DNA of 64,000 bases from Pyrrhosoma nymphula (taxonomy: Eukaryota > Arthropoda > Insecta > Odonata > Coenagrionidae): the NCBI GenBank assembly GCA_963573305.1, contig OY754337.1, forward strand, positions 47,753,164-47,817,163. The letters are read 5' to 3'. The first letter of the stretch is position 1. Each line of letters begins with the position of its first letter. A program made the position numbers and the translations under genes. The notes beneath the pieces were generated by a model that ran no database searches, was not told the origin of the DNA, and saw nothing but the letters and a program-made list of their open reading frames with translations. Positions 33,401 to 44,945 of the stretch are shown piece by piece.

Positions 33401-35052
33401 GAAGGGAAATCTGTGTGTTCACAGGGGACAAATCTTTTACAAACAACTAGTGGTCGCTCAAGATTTTCTTTCCGACACAAATCCAACGAGTGACTTTCAG
33501 CGACCCACTCCTATTATGGAGATGAGATGGTAAACTTTCAGGTCTAGCACCATAAAGGGCGACCTAATGTGGAAGCGATGATCGGCAGATTAAAACGGCT
33601 CAAGGGAAATGCGTAATCCACTTAACACCTCTTCAGACACAACAATAACAATGAGCGGACGAAGTCAAGGGCGGGACCGATTCTGTAAATGAACCTTACG
33701 ACAACAAACATGCCCATATGATCGATCGCATTATAACCATTCAAGGTGCAACAGCCCAAACACAGAGCAAGCATTTTCATGAAGGTGAGGATAGCAGGAC
33801 GTGATACCTTGATAACCACAGTCTCGAACGCGCAGGTCTGTTTCACCGGTAAACTTAGAGCTCACCATGCTCTAAGACCTAGGTGAAGGATTAATCATCG
33901 CTAGCCTCTTTCAAAAAGAAGCATTTTAGATTAGTTTTCAATGAGCACAAGCTAAATCTCCTTTTACACCCGGGTCATTTGCTGGAATACTGAGATGCAG
34001 ATTTTTTAATGAAAAGGAACAGGCATTACAATGGAACATATAGAACTTTTCCTGAAATATGGACGATTCCATGTCATGTGAATTTCTTTGCTTTATAAAT
34101 TTTCATTTTACATATATTTTTCTTTTTCTCAGGATAAGTATGCTTATATTGACTCTCATGTGACGCAATACTTAATACAGTTAATTATTAAATCCCATCT
34201 ATTTGATTTTCAGGCAATTGCCCAAAATTGCATCGCTTATTTTATGTTCACCTGTTTGTTTGTTTAAAGCTCTAGTAGCACTATTTACATTTTTGGATGA
34301 TCGGAATGGATAGCTTGTCCTAGGGCAAAAAGACTTTTTCCATTTAAATTTTCTATTTCTAAGTCGTATGGCTAATTACATTCACACATCAGAGAATGGG
34401 GGGAGTAGTTTCATTACTTGTGCCACCTGTGTTTCTCAGAAAGATTAACCTCCCAAGGAATTAATACAGCTTTAATTTTCATAGGAAATTCCTGGAGGAC
34501 TCATCTAAAATTGAACCTGGTAAGAATGGTCTGTCGCCCAACGCTGGGTTATGAAGTTGAAACCTCGATATTCGTAGAAAACTATTGTAATTTCATGAGC
34601 GTTTGCTGGCGAGACAGTTGAAATGCTAAGGTCTTAACCCTATATTAATCCCATGGACTTCAATATTGTCATAGTATTGCTTAAATAGATTCTAAATGTA
34701 TTGCCATCAATGAAAACAATATGTGAATTTTACTCGCAATAAGGTATATTAATTACTGAACTTTTAAGTTAATTATCAAACCAGAATGCATACAAAATGC
34801 AGTAAACAACACCTATTTTAAGTGCAAAAATCGCTAAATACTGCTGAAAAAAACCTGGGCTTTAGATGCTCATATTGAAAAGGTTTCATCGCATCGTCTG
34901 ACCTATGACCGTCTGACACTTATACATAATTTTATTTGTATAGATGTAAATAACTGTTGAAGAATATTCGGCAAATCTGTAGAAAGAATGTATATTACAA
35001 AACCTTCATGAAAAGCAAAATATTTTTTCATTGGATTCAAATTAATATTATA
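33401..35052. other. no gene supported
   Basis: AT-rich. The 74-codon minus frame at 33622-33846 is hydrophobic but has no splice context; not called. Confidence 0.35.
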
Positions 35053-35095
35053 ATCTGCCAGAAGACGCCTTATCAAGGTTGAACCGGTCGCAGAT
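35053..35095 (+). ncRNA. decayed hammerhead-ribozyme-like motif
   Basis: Stem I strands ATCTGC (35053-35058) and GCAGAT (35090-35095) pair perfectly over six bases. Between them in hammerhead order lie a mutated core CAGAAGA (35059-35065, two changes from CTGATGA), a perfect stem-loop CCTT-ATC-AAGG (35068-35078), GAA with one A missing (35081-35083), self-complementary ACCGGT as stem III and C as the cleavage base (35089). A TAAATAAAGTGTGGAAAAG tail follows, like the FB right arms. With core changes it should be inactive; there is no second arm here. Confidence 0.5.
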
Positions 35096-36493
35096 GTAAA
35101 TAAAGTGTGGAAAAGTAGAAATTTGAGTAATTAAAATGGATATCCACTTCGCCTGCAACAGTTGACCTCAAGCAGTAAGGTGACCTTCTTTCATGAGGTT
35201 CATCCTGGAGGAAAATTCATCCGCGGCCACTCCCAGATGAGGATGACGATCTACAAGAAGCATATCCGTCATTCAGGTCAAAACCATTTACTTCGGTGGG
35301 TTTGAGCCGAAGCATTCACCCTTCGAGAGAAAGACCAAAATTGGCAACTCAAGACTCCTCAACCTTTAAGCAATACTTCAAAACTTATTTCTAGAGAAAG
35401 TCTTGAAGAGTTGAGGATAAAAGTCGAGGTCTCCTTAGAGAGTCAAAATGTTTGACTCAGTTAGGAGAATGAAGGTGACATCATTCAAACGTTCCAAGCC
35501 GTGCCCCACAGCACTTAATAAACTTTCACTTTTGAAATGACTTTATAGGAATAGAATATACATAATCAACTCCAAGATAAAGAACCCAGCATCATCATCA
35601 TAAGCCGTTCTTATTCTAAATATTGCCTAGGCGCAGCTTTCCACTACACTATTCTTTCAGCCAACTACTTCATTCCCTCGTAATTCTTTGATTTCAACAT
35701 GCCTCATACTCAGCTTCAAGTATTCTATTGTTTGGTCTTTCTTGATGATGCTCACCAACGTAAGAACGATAAGGGCGATTCACGACGAACCTGCAATACT
35801 TCAGGAGATAAAAGGGGAAATGACTTAAAAGAATTTTCTTCTAATGAACACTGGGTCGATCGTCAACCGCAGAAAAAACTGGAGTTGACAACAGGACTGT
35901 ACCACTATGCGCTAGTGTAAGATCAACGATCCAGTCAATATTTCGAATGCATATCACACCCGGGTTGGTCAAAGAATGCTCTGGTGAATGATCATCAAAT
36001 ATATTTTCTGATAAACCAAAGTCTGAATGCAAGAACAGTTTGACAAGCATGGTCAATGCCCAAAATTTCAACAAGCACATACCACTAGCTTACCTTCGAG
36101 AGCCGAAGAAAGAATAGTAATAAACTACCGGGTGGAGATGATAAAAAGTTTGATCACGTAGTGCTGCCTCGCAGAAGTAAAAAAAAATTTCTCACGTACA
36201 ACATTCATTCCGCTTTGTTCTTAAACTTGGAAAGCTGCCACGTAATGAGCAATGGGTCGTGTCCTCATAAATAAGTAACGCGCTAACTGCGAGGCGCTCT
36301 CAAGGAGGGCATTGACAACGTAAGATGCATATATTAACAACAAATTGACGTCACGGATGACTTTCAAGAGCTAACCAATACACAACGCAAATTCTAAGTG
36401 TGCCATTACCTTTATAACAGCCGTAGAGGATGCTGATTTACCTAGGGAAGGATAAGGAATGGACAAAATTGAACAAAATTCTGACGGATTCTC
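35096..36493. other. no gene supported
   Basis: Mixed-composition DNA including a somewhat GC-richer stretch at 35150-35340. Short frames only. Confidence 0.35.
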
Positions 36494-37033
36494 TTACGGT
36501 GGTTGGAGCTATTTTTCTTTATGTACGGATTTGCGTGAAACTTTTGCATACGTGTTCGCATTTGTAATATCTATAGATAAAATTGAAAAAAAAAGGCATC
36601 ACAAAGATGTTTTTTTAGCAATTCAATGCTATTTTAACACGTAGCCTTTTGGTACGGCATATATTTTGTAATAATTCGAGTACATACGTACTTTTTCTTC
36701 TAAACGCGAAATAATGCATTTCTTATTATTATAATTGCTGCTAACATATATATCAAGGTGTCTCGCCGAGTTCAATATTCGAAGAAAAAAATTAAAAATA
36801 TAATATCATCAAAATGTCGAATACCGCGCCGAAAACTCATCACAGCATTCTTTAATTAAGGAAAGATTTTACAATATAATTATAGTATCATTTCCATTAC
36901 TGACTGCATGGTGAGTTTCGACGCATAAACAAACGCCCTTAAATGAAATTTGTTCCAAGAATTTTTTTTCAGCTTAAAAAATTACTAAAAATGAGCAGTA
37001 AATGACCAACGGTTACCGCTCCAGCCACCTTAA
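36494..37033 (+). mobile_element. MITE, family TT-2 (near complete)
   Basis: Left edge TTAC-GGTGGTTGGAGC (one change from TTAA) and right edge GCTCCAGCCACC-TTAA at 37018-37033 form the inverted ends. About 540 bases, non-coding. It aligns with 30947, 43205 and 49463 in the same orientation and with 40043 inverted. Confidence 0.75.
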
Positions 37034-37082
37034 CGCCTCGCTCTGCTTTTGATATGGCCACTATTGGCGCGTCGAAATAAGG

Positions 37083-37330
37083 AATTTTTATACCTCACAG
37101 TTCGGCAGTGTATCTCGTTTATTTTGTCGCTTCGGCCAGCTCCAGAGATGTACCTAGCGCGGGATTAAAATATGTAATATCCTCCGTGTCATACTTCAAG
37201 TCGTTTTATCTAAATTTTTCAATTATTCTTAGACTAGCGTACAGCCTCCGAATCTCTAGTGGCTCCCATCCCTCTATCACCTTCATTACATATTCTGTAC
37301 GCTCGTAGAAGTGGAACTTTAAAAAAAACC
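37083..37330 (-). pseudogene. CR1/L2-like LINE C-terminal fragment
   Basis: The minus strand encodes GWEPLEIRRLYASLRIIEKF (about 37275-37216), then LKYDTEDI (about 37195-37172), corresponding to WEPLETRRLRARL...DTENI in the copy near 61680-61770, and continues to a TRYTAEL-like end at about 37090. Confidence 0.7.
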
Positions 37331-37383
37331 GTGCAGATTTCCTTTGTTACTATTGCTTCAGTTACCCTCATACGTTGCTTCAT

Positions 37384-37690
37384 TCAAGCCTTAAAGCTCT
37401 TTAAAGCTCTAATGTCCCTTTCCTTATGAGTATCTTCCCTCAAAATTTCTCGTGACTTTCTTGGTTTCCCCCTTCCTCTCACACTATACACCTGTTCCGT
37501 TATGCGATTCTCATCCATTCTCTCGACATGGTTAAACCAACGAAGAACGCTCTTTTCATACTTGTCCATTTCAAGCGCATCCATTTCATATATATTCATC
37601 AGTCACTCATTCCAAACTCTATCCCTTCTGTTTTTACCACAAAACCTTCTACCCTATAATCACCCCATTTAGCCCACTTTTAAGCCTATT
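37384..37690 (-). pseudogene. non-LTR retrotransposon ORF2 C-terminal tail
   Basis: A minus-strand frame of about 70 codons contains SVLRWFNHVERMDENRITEQ (about 37545-37486), GRGKPRKSREILREDTHK and IRALKSFKA, the LINE tail with the RWFGHVERM signature. It is the same subtype as 16660-17010. Upstream the frame is broken. Confidence 0.75.
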
Positions 37691-38493
37691 CTGTCATATC
37701 CGAGATTTGCAACATCATAATAAAGTGGTAAACTTACAAAAAACTGCAATATTTTCTTCCTTAGACAAGCATTCATCTTCTGAAATACGTCTCATAACAC
37801 CTACGGCTTTCCTTCCAGCATTCGATTGTGTAATAATCACTTCATAAAAACTGCATATATAAAAACTGGGAATCTTCTAGAAACATCATCCATGCATATG
37901 AACCCTTTTATCGCCTGCATACAGATAACTCAGAAAAAAAATCTAGAAAATTCTGAAATTATAGCAAGGGTAATTTAAGAAAGAAACTCTTACACATTTT
38001 CATTGCAAGGAGGGTGTTGTTCAGTGGGTTTTTCACTCCCAATTTGATTTCAGTAGTTTCTGATCTTTGTTTGGGATACCGAATTCAATTGCTGTGCGGC
38101 CAAGTGCTAGCAATACACTAGAAAAGAGGGGCGCCAGAATAAAATTTCATTTCTTCTCTAACTGACCTTATATGAAATAGGGTATATGGATTGGGTAAGC
38201 CAACAATTAAAAGGAAGTAGCTATTAGGTAGGTACTACCTCTGATGATGTTTATATGAAGTATTATTTTCACTTTATCCGCGTGGTAAAAATGTAAACAA
38301 ATCAAACATTTTGCATTGAATGTGTAAGGATTTACTGAATTATCACTCCCTTATTACCATATACCATAACCAGATACATTAATTTCCGCAATTTTCTAGC
38401 TTTTTTATACTTTTATTAACGTAAATTGATAAATAATCATAATCATATTTCTTCCATGGTTTCAGGCTCAACTATTTGGAAGTTGAATTTCAC
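37691..38493. other. no gene seen
   Basis: AT-rich DNA without recognisable features. Confidence 0.4.
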
Positions 38494-38643
38494 GAATGAA
38501 AAAGTAACTTGGTTTCCTTCCATAGGTTTATTTTCCTGGTACAACATGTTTCAACATCGTACCTGATGATGACACCGCTGTGTAGAAACATGTTGTACCT
38601 GGAAAATATATCAGTGGAAGAAAACCAAGCTACTTTTTCATTT
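38494..38643. mobile_element. fold-back element (FB family)
   Basis: Arms 38494-38552 and 38585-38643 are inverted with about 85-90% identity by eye (AATGAAAAAGTAACTTGG..., GGTACAACATGTTTC). The right arm is GAAACATGTTGTACC, then a GGAAAATATATCAGTGGAAG tail, the family layout. The 32-base loop carries the hammerhead-like core. Confidence 0.75.
38559..38598 (+). ncRNA. type I hammerhead-ribozyme-like motif
   Basis: GTAC (38559-38562), core CTGATGA (38563-38569), stem-loop ACAC-CGCT-GTGT (38572-38583), GAAA (38585-38588), minimal stem III AC-AT-GT (38588-38593), cleavage base T (38594), then GTAC (38595-38598), which pairs with the first GTAC. As at 7840-7879 the stem II helix is displaced by one or two bases from the canonical position, so self-cleavage is uncertain. 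Confidence 0.5.
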
Positions 38644-40042
38644 ATGTTGTATCATATTTCTTTATTGATTGATTGACAGCGCTGATTCACAGATCTGGGC
38701 CGTCGTCCATTTTCTTGCCCTGATAAATACTTTGCAACGAACAAATACCTTATTATTTCATACTAGTTGTAATGCGAGTGTTTTGGAAAAACTAAAGAAC
38801 GGTTATGCGAATTACACAACTTTCATTGCTGCACTTCCCCTTCTGAGAAAGTTCCTACGTCCGCCCTCAATATTGAATGATTGATGGAGAGGTGCTTGCA
38901 TGTTGAAGTAACTTGTCCTACAAAGGCGACACTCCCGGCGTAGGAACGTTCTCGTCAGCAGAAGATTCGTCAAGCGAATGTCTCCTGCGTCAAACTCAGT
39001 GAAACTTTATACCATTTATCACATATTGGCATGAAGAATGACGAGAGAACCCTTTCAACAAACCAAAAAAAAACATTTTCAAACGAATGTTTCCAGATGA
39101 AGCAAGAAAATCACAAGAGTGCGAATTAATGACTGATGGCATGACTGAAGAGAGAAAAATTTGCCAACCTGTCCATGGGAGTCCCGGGCAATTTTTCACC
39201 GAACACGCTAGACCCGCTCGCTAGACTGACGCACCCTAAAAATAAAATTATGCCATAATCTGAAGACAGCAGGCGACCTAAAACGTATCCACGTTCTGAG
39301 GGTGGGCACTTTTTGCTAAAAACAGGACTCTGATATCTTACATTGAGAAGGTAAAGGCTTAAGGTTACAGGTAGACGGTTCCCAATCTAACGGCTTTATG
39401 TTTTAAGTCACCGATACAATTTTGGCACCGTTATATTTCCTGAACCTTGGATATTGTTGGAAAAAGAGTTTTATTTCCGAATAATGTATACTTTACGAGA
39501 TACTGGCTTTCAAAAACGTCCGATTTCGGTATTTTTCCGGCTACCTTTCAAATTCAACGACGCCATTCTGACGTCCTGATATCTGCACCTATTGATGAAT
39601 TTTATTTTTTCGTTTACGATTTGAAATATCACTTATAAATACTTACTTGATTATTAAGTAACGCTACAGTGAGTATTTATGCATTAACATATTTTAAGTC
39701 GGATTTCTGCACATAAAATCTGGAATGAAAATATGAGTTTTCTGATGGGGTACCCTCTGACGCTACCCCACCAAATCACATCTGGACGTTACAGCACATC
39801 AGTACAGTCGACAAAGCTAATTTTGAACTATTATTAATGAAATTGGCGCAGCTAAATCATCACTTCCTCGCACACTAACATATCGTGACACACATCTTAA
39901 AGGCTGTTTCAAATTGCACTCAAATGAGCACTGAAATCAACACCAAAAACTCGCAACCAAGCAATAGAGACACATTTCCACAAACAGTGCAACAATACTC
40001 TCGTGTATTTTTATCGCCAGTGTGAAAATAAAATTCATTCAT
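38644..40042. other. no gene supported
   Basis: AT-rich; short frames at 38669-38884 and 38996-39199 are not convincing. Confidence 0.35.
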
Positions 40043-40615
40043 TTAAGGTGGCTGGAGCCTTATCCTAACTCTGAGGCTGGAGCGGTAATCGTGAGTCGTT
40101 GAGAGCACATGTTAATAATTTTTCAAATAAGTCGAAGAAATACTTAAGACCACATTTCATTTTAGTAGTACATCTGTTTCTGCGGTGGAACTCATCACGA
40201 AAGCTCACATTAAATGTTAAAGACTTATAGTTTGCATTTTGCATCAATTAAAACTTTATGATTTGAGCTTTTGGCTCTGTAAATATTCAAAATTAAGGAC
40301 GAAAATTACATTTAAATATATTTTTCAAATATTTTTTTGCTCGATGTGACACCTTTATAATTTTTAGAAACCATTATAATAATATGAAAAGTATTATTTC
40401 ATTTTTACAAGAAAATCTGTACATATGCAATCGAATTATTACGAAATATATCACATACGCCACAAGCCTTAGTGTTAAAATAGCATTGAATTTCCAAAAT
40501 CCCAAATCGATGCAATTTTATAAACCTTTATCCATAGGTATCATTAATAAGAACGCGTAGGAAAAGTTTCACGCAAAATGCGCGCAAAAAAATAAAATCG
40601 CTCCAACGACCTTAA
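40043..40615 (-). mobile_element. TTAA-flanked MITE, family TT-2 (inverted, complete)
   Basis: TTAA-GGTGGCTGGAGC at the left and GCTCCAACGACC-TTAA at the right. The interior matches 36494-37033 in the opposite orientation (TAGCATTGAATTTCCAAAA, GAAAAGTTTCACGCAAA). The left end carries an extra partial duplication of the end word (GAGGCTGGAGCGGT at about 40074-40087). Confidence 0.75.
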
Positions 40616-40722
40616 GGGAAAATAATTTTCTACAGACGGCATACGAGATCTTGATTTCGGCTGAAAACCACATACGACATATATTCGATGTTTTGAGGCT
40701 TAACTATGTTTCCATAGCTATG

Positions 40723-40820
40723 TTGAAGTAAAAACTCAATGTGATAACAACGCCGATGCGTCGAAACTAGTTGTACCATAGTAAATATTGGTGGAAATAT
40801 ATTTCGTGTTTTTACTTCAA
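40723..40820. mobile_element. fold-back element (FB family), short copy
   Basis: TTGAAGTAAAAAC at 40723-40735 is exactly inverted at 40808-40820. The interior GCGTCGAAACTAGTTGTACC followed by AAATATTGGTGGAAATA matches the FB right-arm layout. ACAAC (40751-40755) can pair with GTTGT (about 40773-40777), but the CTGATGA core is reduced to CCGATGC. Confidence 0.6.
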
Positions 40821-40925
40821 TCACGCACGACATGGATACCGAAAAATCTCCGTAACTGCCTACAATCGAACCAAGGCCCTCAGGGTGGAAATCCTGCACT
40901 CTAGCCATTGTACCAAACGATCCTC
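40821..40925 (-). mobile_element. tRNA-derived SINE head (SINE-C)
   Basis: On the minus strand GGTACAATGGCTAGAGTGCAGG (about 40915-40894) is an A-box-bearing tRNA 5' half, and CTTGGTTCGATTGTAGG (about 40875-40859) is a B-box, correctly spaced. The body runs directly into the fold-back element at 40723-40820, so the fold-back may have inserted into, or form the 3' part of, this SINE. Confidence 0.6.
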
Positions 40926-42792
40926 AATATAATTAATCGCTAATATTAGATGAATGAGCGAGTCGCTGAAAGACGCGCCTAATATGAGCTGGATTTGAGT
41001 GGGAGCCATAGTCGAGGGAGACAGTGGGCGGGTAATTACTGACCGGACGGTGGCTCGACTGATGATGGAAAAACGAAGGTCAACGACCGAGTCTTTGAAG
41101 GTGGAAAGCGGAAAAGCTAAGAAGGCAAGACGGAGAGGTGTGTGCTGTAGGAGGAGGGGAGGGTGACTCGGTGAATTACTCTCTCAGATAGCGTAGAAGA
41201 GATTCACGAGACGTGTGCGATCTTACGACGATATCCGTAGAATCGTTCGCAGGTGTTCCCTGCAGTGGATTTCACATCTGGGTGACTCGTTGCATAAACT
41301 TGTTGAAAATCTAGCGTGCGAGAGCTCTGAAACGTGAATTTGTCGAGTCCGATAAAAACCTCTCCTTCCAATCAAAAAGCGATGTTTCGAAGCGAGGCCC
41401 AAATCTGTGAAATTCCTACCACAACGTGCTTCCCTATGCCATCGGATCTACAAAGAGCTTCCAGGATTAGTGAGTGGCACTAACAATGGACGCTATTTTC
41501 GTGCAATTACAACAAATTAAAGAAAATATATATTACATTAATTCATTCAATATGTTGATCAGGAACCAGGGAAGCGATCACGGTTCTCCATAAAGCGTAC
41601 GCTCGTGTAATCATCTGTCAATGGCTTTCAAGAGAGCTAAAACGTGATCGTCATTTTTCATATGTTGTCAGGTGCTTTATACAACTAGTTTAAATTTGTG
41701 AGAGAATGTTCTTAGGACGATAACTGTGACAATTGCTCTTCTAGAAAGGTTCCTGTTTTGTATAACGAGTACGACAACCCAAAAAAAAGGAACCACAATC
41801 CCACCAGTGATGATAGTTCATCAGCAAATGGCATTATTTCTGAGAGGACAGTAGCTGAAGTCGAAAATTGAAATTAAAAAACAAAGTACACAATAATTTT
41901 ACATACCGATAATATTTAAAGCTACAAAAAAGGTAATTCAAGAATTATATCTGTTAATATTAACTAAGTGCTTTATAAATTTTACGTTGAATAAATTTAA
42001 ATCAAAATGCATACATTTTCTCTCACACCACCTAGCGGAGAATAATTCAAACAAAATATGCGTGTCTTCCAATAAATATCTGCAGCAAAAAATAAAAGTA
42101 CTGCAACTTTTATCGGCATCATCATTTAAAATCATAGTTCAATAAAGTTTTTCAAAATTGATATTCCAAACTTAAATTACGTTTAGCTCATAAATGACAC
42201 AATTAGCAGATGAACGACAGTAAGAAACTTGATCTGCATATCAAATTCATTTAGATAAGGTGCCTTTTCTTTCGTTTGGTTTTCCTTGACAAAACAGTGT
42301 CCATTGTGAGAGTTACTTCCTTTTCAGATGCATGAACTTGAATTAACGGTAGCGGAATCTCGGACAGGCACTCCGAAGAAAACAAAAGCACTTCATTCGT
42401 TTAGCGAATAATGTATGTATTTTAACAGCCGAGGGTTTTATTTACAACTATTTAATTCTGTAAGAATCTTCAGCCGATTTTAGATTTGAAGAAACATAGA
42501 TGAGCATCCGAGGTCATGCAGACTAACAATAGCAGACTCAAAGCGATGAACAGATTTTGAGCGCCATGGACAGTGCAGGATAATCCATTCTTCTCTTTTT
42601 AACTCGCAAAGGACTGTTTTTGTTAAAAAAAGCGAAGCTCTTTTCTAAAAACAAAAGCATTTGTGCTAAACCAAATTTTATGTGTAAAACGTTTTTGGTG
42701 GAGCCTTAGTAAATTGTCATGCGGCCTAAAAAGACAATGGTCCATAGTTTGGTTTCTGGTCACTGAACTTTATGCCACCAGAATTCTCCATA
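40926..42792. other. no gene supported; GC-richer patch 40960-41300
   Basis: The patch is purine-rich with no persistent frame. The rest is AT-rich without recognisable elements. Confidence 0.35.
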
Positions 42793-43160
42793 GTTCCTGG
42801 AGGTGCGCGAGGAACGATTTTGGGGCATGGGCTACGGAACTTTAAAAATCCTGCAAAACGGAAGGGGAAGGTTATTAAGTATGGCGGGTCAGCTAGAAAA
42901 CCTTGCCAATTGCTGCCAGAACAAGCGCTTCGAAAAGTGGGATGACTCACCAACACCTCCCGTCCAGTTTCGACTTGTCTCTCAATGAGACCTCCCAGGT
43001 AAAGTGATATCAATGAGTCATTTTAACCACTTGCCTTGTTGTTGCCACCCTCTCTTCCCCTTCATCCTTTCCCTTCACCCACTTCACTTGTACCTCCCCT
43101 TCTTGCTGAGCAGGTCTCAGCCAGGAACTTTTGCGAGAGCTATATTCAGCAGGAGCTACT
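42793..43160 (+). repeat. dispersed repeat, pair with 5300-5720
   Basis: The block order is the same as in 5300-5720: GATTTTGGGGCATGGGCTACG, CCAATTGCTGCC, AAGCGCTTCGA, CAGTTTCGAC, AATGAGACC, a CT-rich tract, GCAGGTCT. Copies differ by small insertions and the microsatellite. Confidence 0.65.
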
Positions 43161-43204
43161 ATATCTTAATTATAACACCAAACCATGCCATGATACGATA
43201 ATCC

Positions 43205-43640
43205 TTAAGTTGGTTGGAGATATTTTTGTTTTTGTACAGAGTTGTGTGAAACTTTACATACGTGGGTCTTTGCATACTTCTCATTGGTGACATCTATAGA
43301 TAAAACTGAAAAAAAAGCTGCATCATACCGCTTTGGTTTTTGTGGAAAATCAATTCCATTTTAAAACGTAGTCCATGGTAATATATATTTAAAACAATAT
43401 ATTTTAATATAATTTCGTCTTAATTTTGAATAGCCCCCAAAACCTCTAGTCATAACATGCTTTAATTATGGAAAAATGTTAAAAATATTGCTCTTGTACC
43501 GTTTCCATTACTGAATGTGTGGTGAGCTCGAACGCATAAACAGATGAACTGAAATGAAAAATGGTCCAATATTTTTTTTCGACTTACTTTAAAAAAATAA
43601 TTATTATGTGCAATGAAATAGTATAAAGTAAAACAGTCTT
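43205..43640 (+). mobile_element. MITE, family TT-2 (right end eroded)
   Basis: Starts TTAA-GTTGGTTGGAG and follows TT-2 (GTGAAACTTTACATACG, ATCTATAGATAAAA, CATTACTGA.TG..TGGTGAG, GGTCCAATATTTTTTTTC). The right inverted end cannot be recognised. It begins within about 45 bases of the dispersed repeat ending near 43160. Confidence 0.65.
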
Positions 43641-44339
43641 ACCAACATGCGATTTCTAATTCAATTTGCGAAAAACATGCAATGCAAGCTTTTGTCGATC
43701 GTATCGAAATATGGGCAAGTTTTTTTTAAGTAACCAAAATAATAATCAAAGACGTAATTTTTACGGAGGAATCACCTTTGGCATATAAAACAAATAAATC
43801 GTATCGAGGATTAGTGTATATTCTAAAACATTAGCGAGATTGTTGTCTGATTAAAGGTAATTCCGAATTATTTATATTATTAAATAGGTCAATTTACAAT
43901 GCAGAAACTTCCATTACACCGAATGGAAAGAAATAAACGGGCGTAAAACCCGGAAACCTGTGCCGGAAAATGCCGCTTAAGTCATCTTTAAAGCATAAAA
44001 GAATCGGATTTCACTCTTTTATACGTTATCACTTGGAAATCAATACGTTAATGGCTAATATCAAAGAATAATCTAAAAGCATTGGGCATTTGTGATGAAA
44101 TAGGGTAGAGGACGTCTGATAGCATCTCCTTGATTCTGAAAAGGGCAAGCGAGATTACACTTAACGACGCTATTCGCTGGAAAATCCGATTAGGATTCCG
44201 TATGTCATTTCCGTGGTAGGACGAAAGATATCTTTAGTAATCCGACATCCTGGAAAAAAAGCGTAGTTCCGACATTACGAAACTTAGGTATCACACATCT
44301 CCTCATAGACTCGCTCTCAAGATAGCCGAAAATACGAGC
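43641..44339. other. no gene seen
   Basis: AT-rich DNA; part may be very decayed LINE sequence leading into the next feature. Confidence 0.35.
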
Positions 44340-44945
44340 CTAGAGATCTAGGCTATCAATGACTCAAGCAAATAGTGGAAAGGTCCTCATTTGAAAACGA
44401 GAAAAAGAGACGCTATTTCGCTCTGGTTAGGACACATCTCGAAAACGTCGCGAGCGTCAGAAACCCTATTCCCAGACATTTAATTCGCGAAATAAATGGC
44501 ATTAAAAGGTAACCCGCACCCTTCGTTCAAAAAAAAAACTACGAGTGGATAGAGAGAGATGGGACACAGTGGGGAGGGCCATGAGGAACCTTTAGAGACT
44601 CGGGAGGCTACACGTTAGGCTTAGACTACTTGAAAAATTTAGATCAGGCGAGCTTCAGTACGAGACGGAGGATATTCTTTTGACCCGTGCTATAACTCCA
44701 GAACTGATAGAAGCGACAAAATAAGAGAGATACGCTGCCGAACTGAAAGGTACAAAAATTTATTCTTCTTCCCACGCACCATTAGTGATTATAACAACAA
44801 TAGAGCAAGATAGTTAAACAGTCCGTTGACATAAACTTCACTTTTGTCATTTCCCTTACCTGAATTCCTTTTCCCAATCCCTCATCTTTTCATACCTGGT
44901 GGCCTAACACCCTCTGCCACACGCAAACCGTGGAGGCTCGTAAGT
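44340..44945 (+). pseudogene. CR1/L2-like LINE 3' end, decayed
   Basis: Following frame changes: a CGCTATTTCGCTCTGGTTAGG segment (about 44412) equals the RCYFALVR position, then a LIREINGIKR-like piece (about 44482-44510), GACTCGGGAGGCTACACG (LETRRL position), RSDKIREIRCRTERYKN (about 44710-44760) and FFPRTISDYNN (about 44768-44800). The 3' UTR ends at about 44945 with CCCTCTGCCACACGC. It has the same organisation as the copy at 61500-62005. Confidence 0.7.

Noticed and set aside
40751..40790. Hammerhead in the short fold-back
   Set aside because: The core is reduced to CCGATGC; only the GAAAC arm and a partial stem remain.
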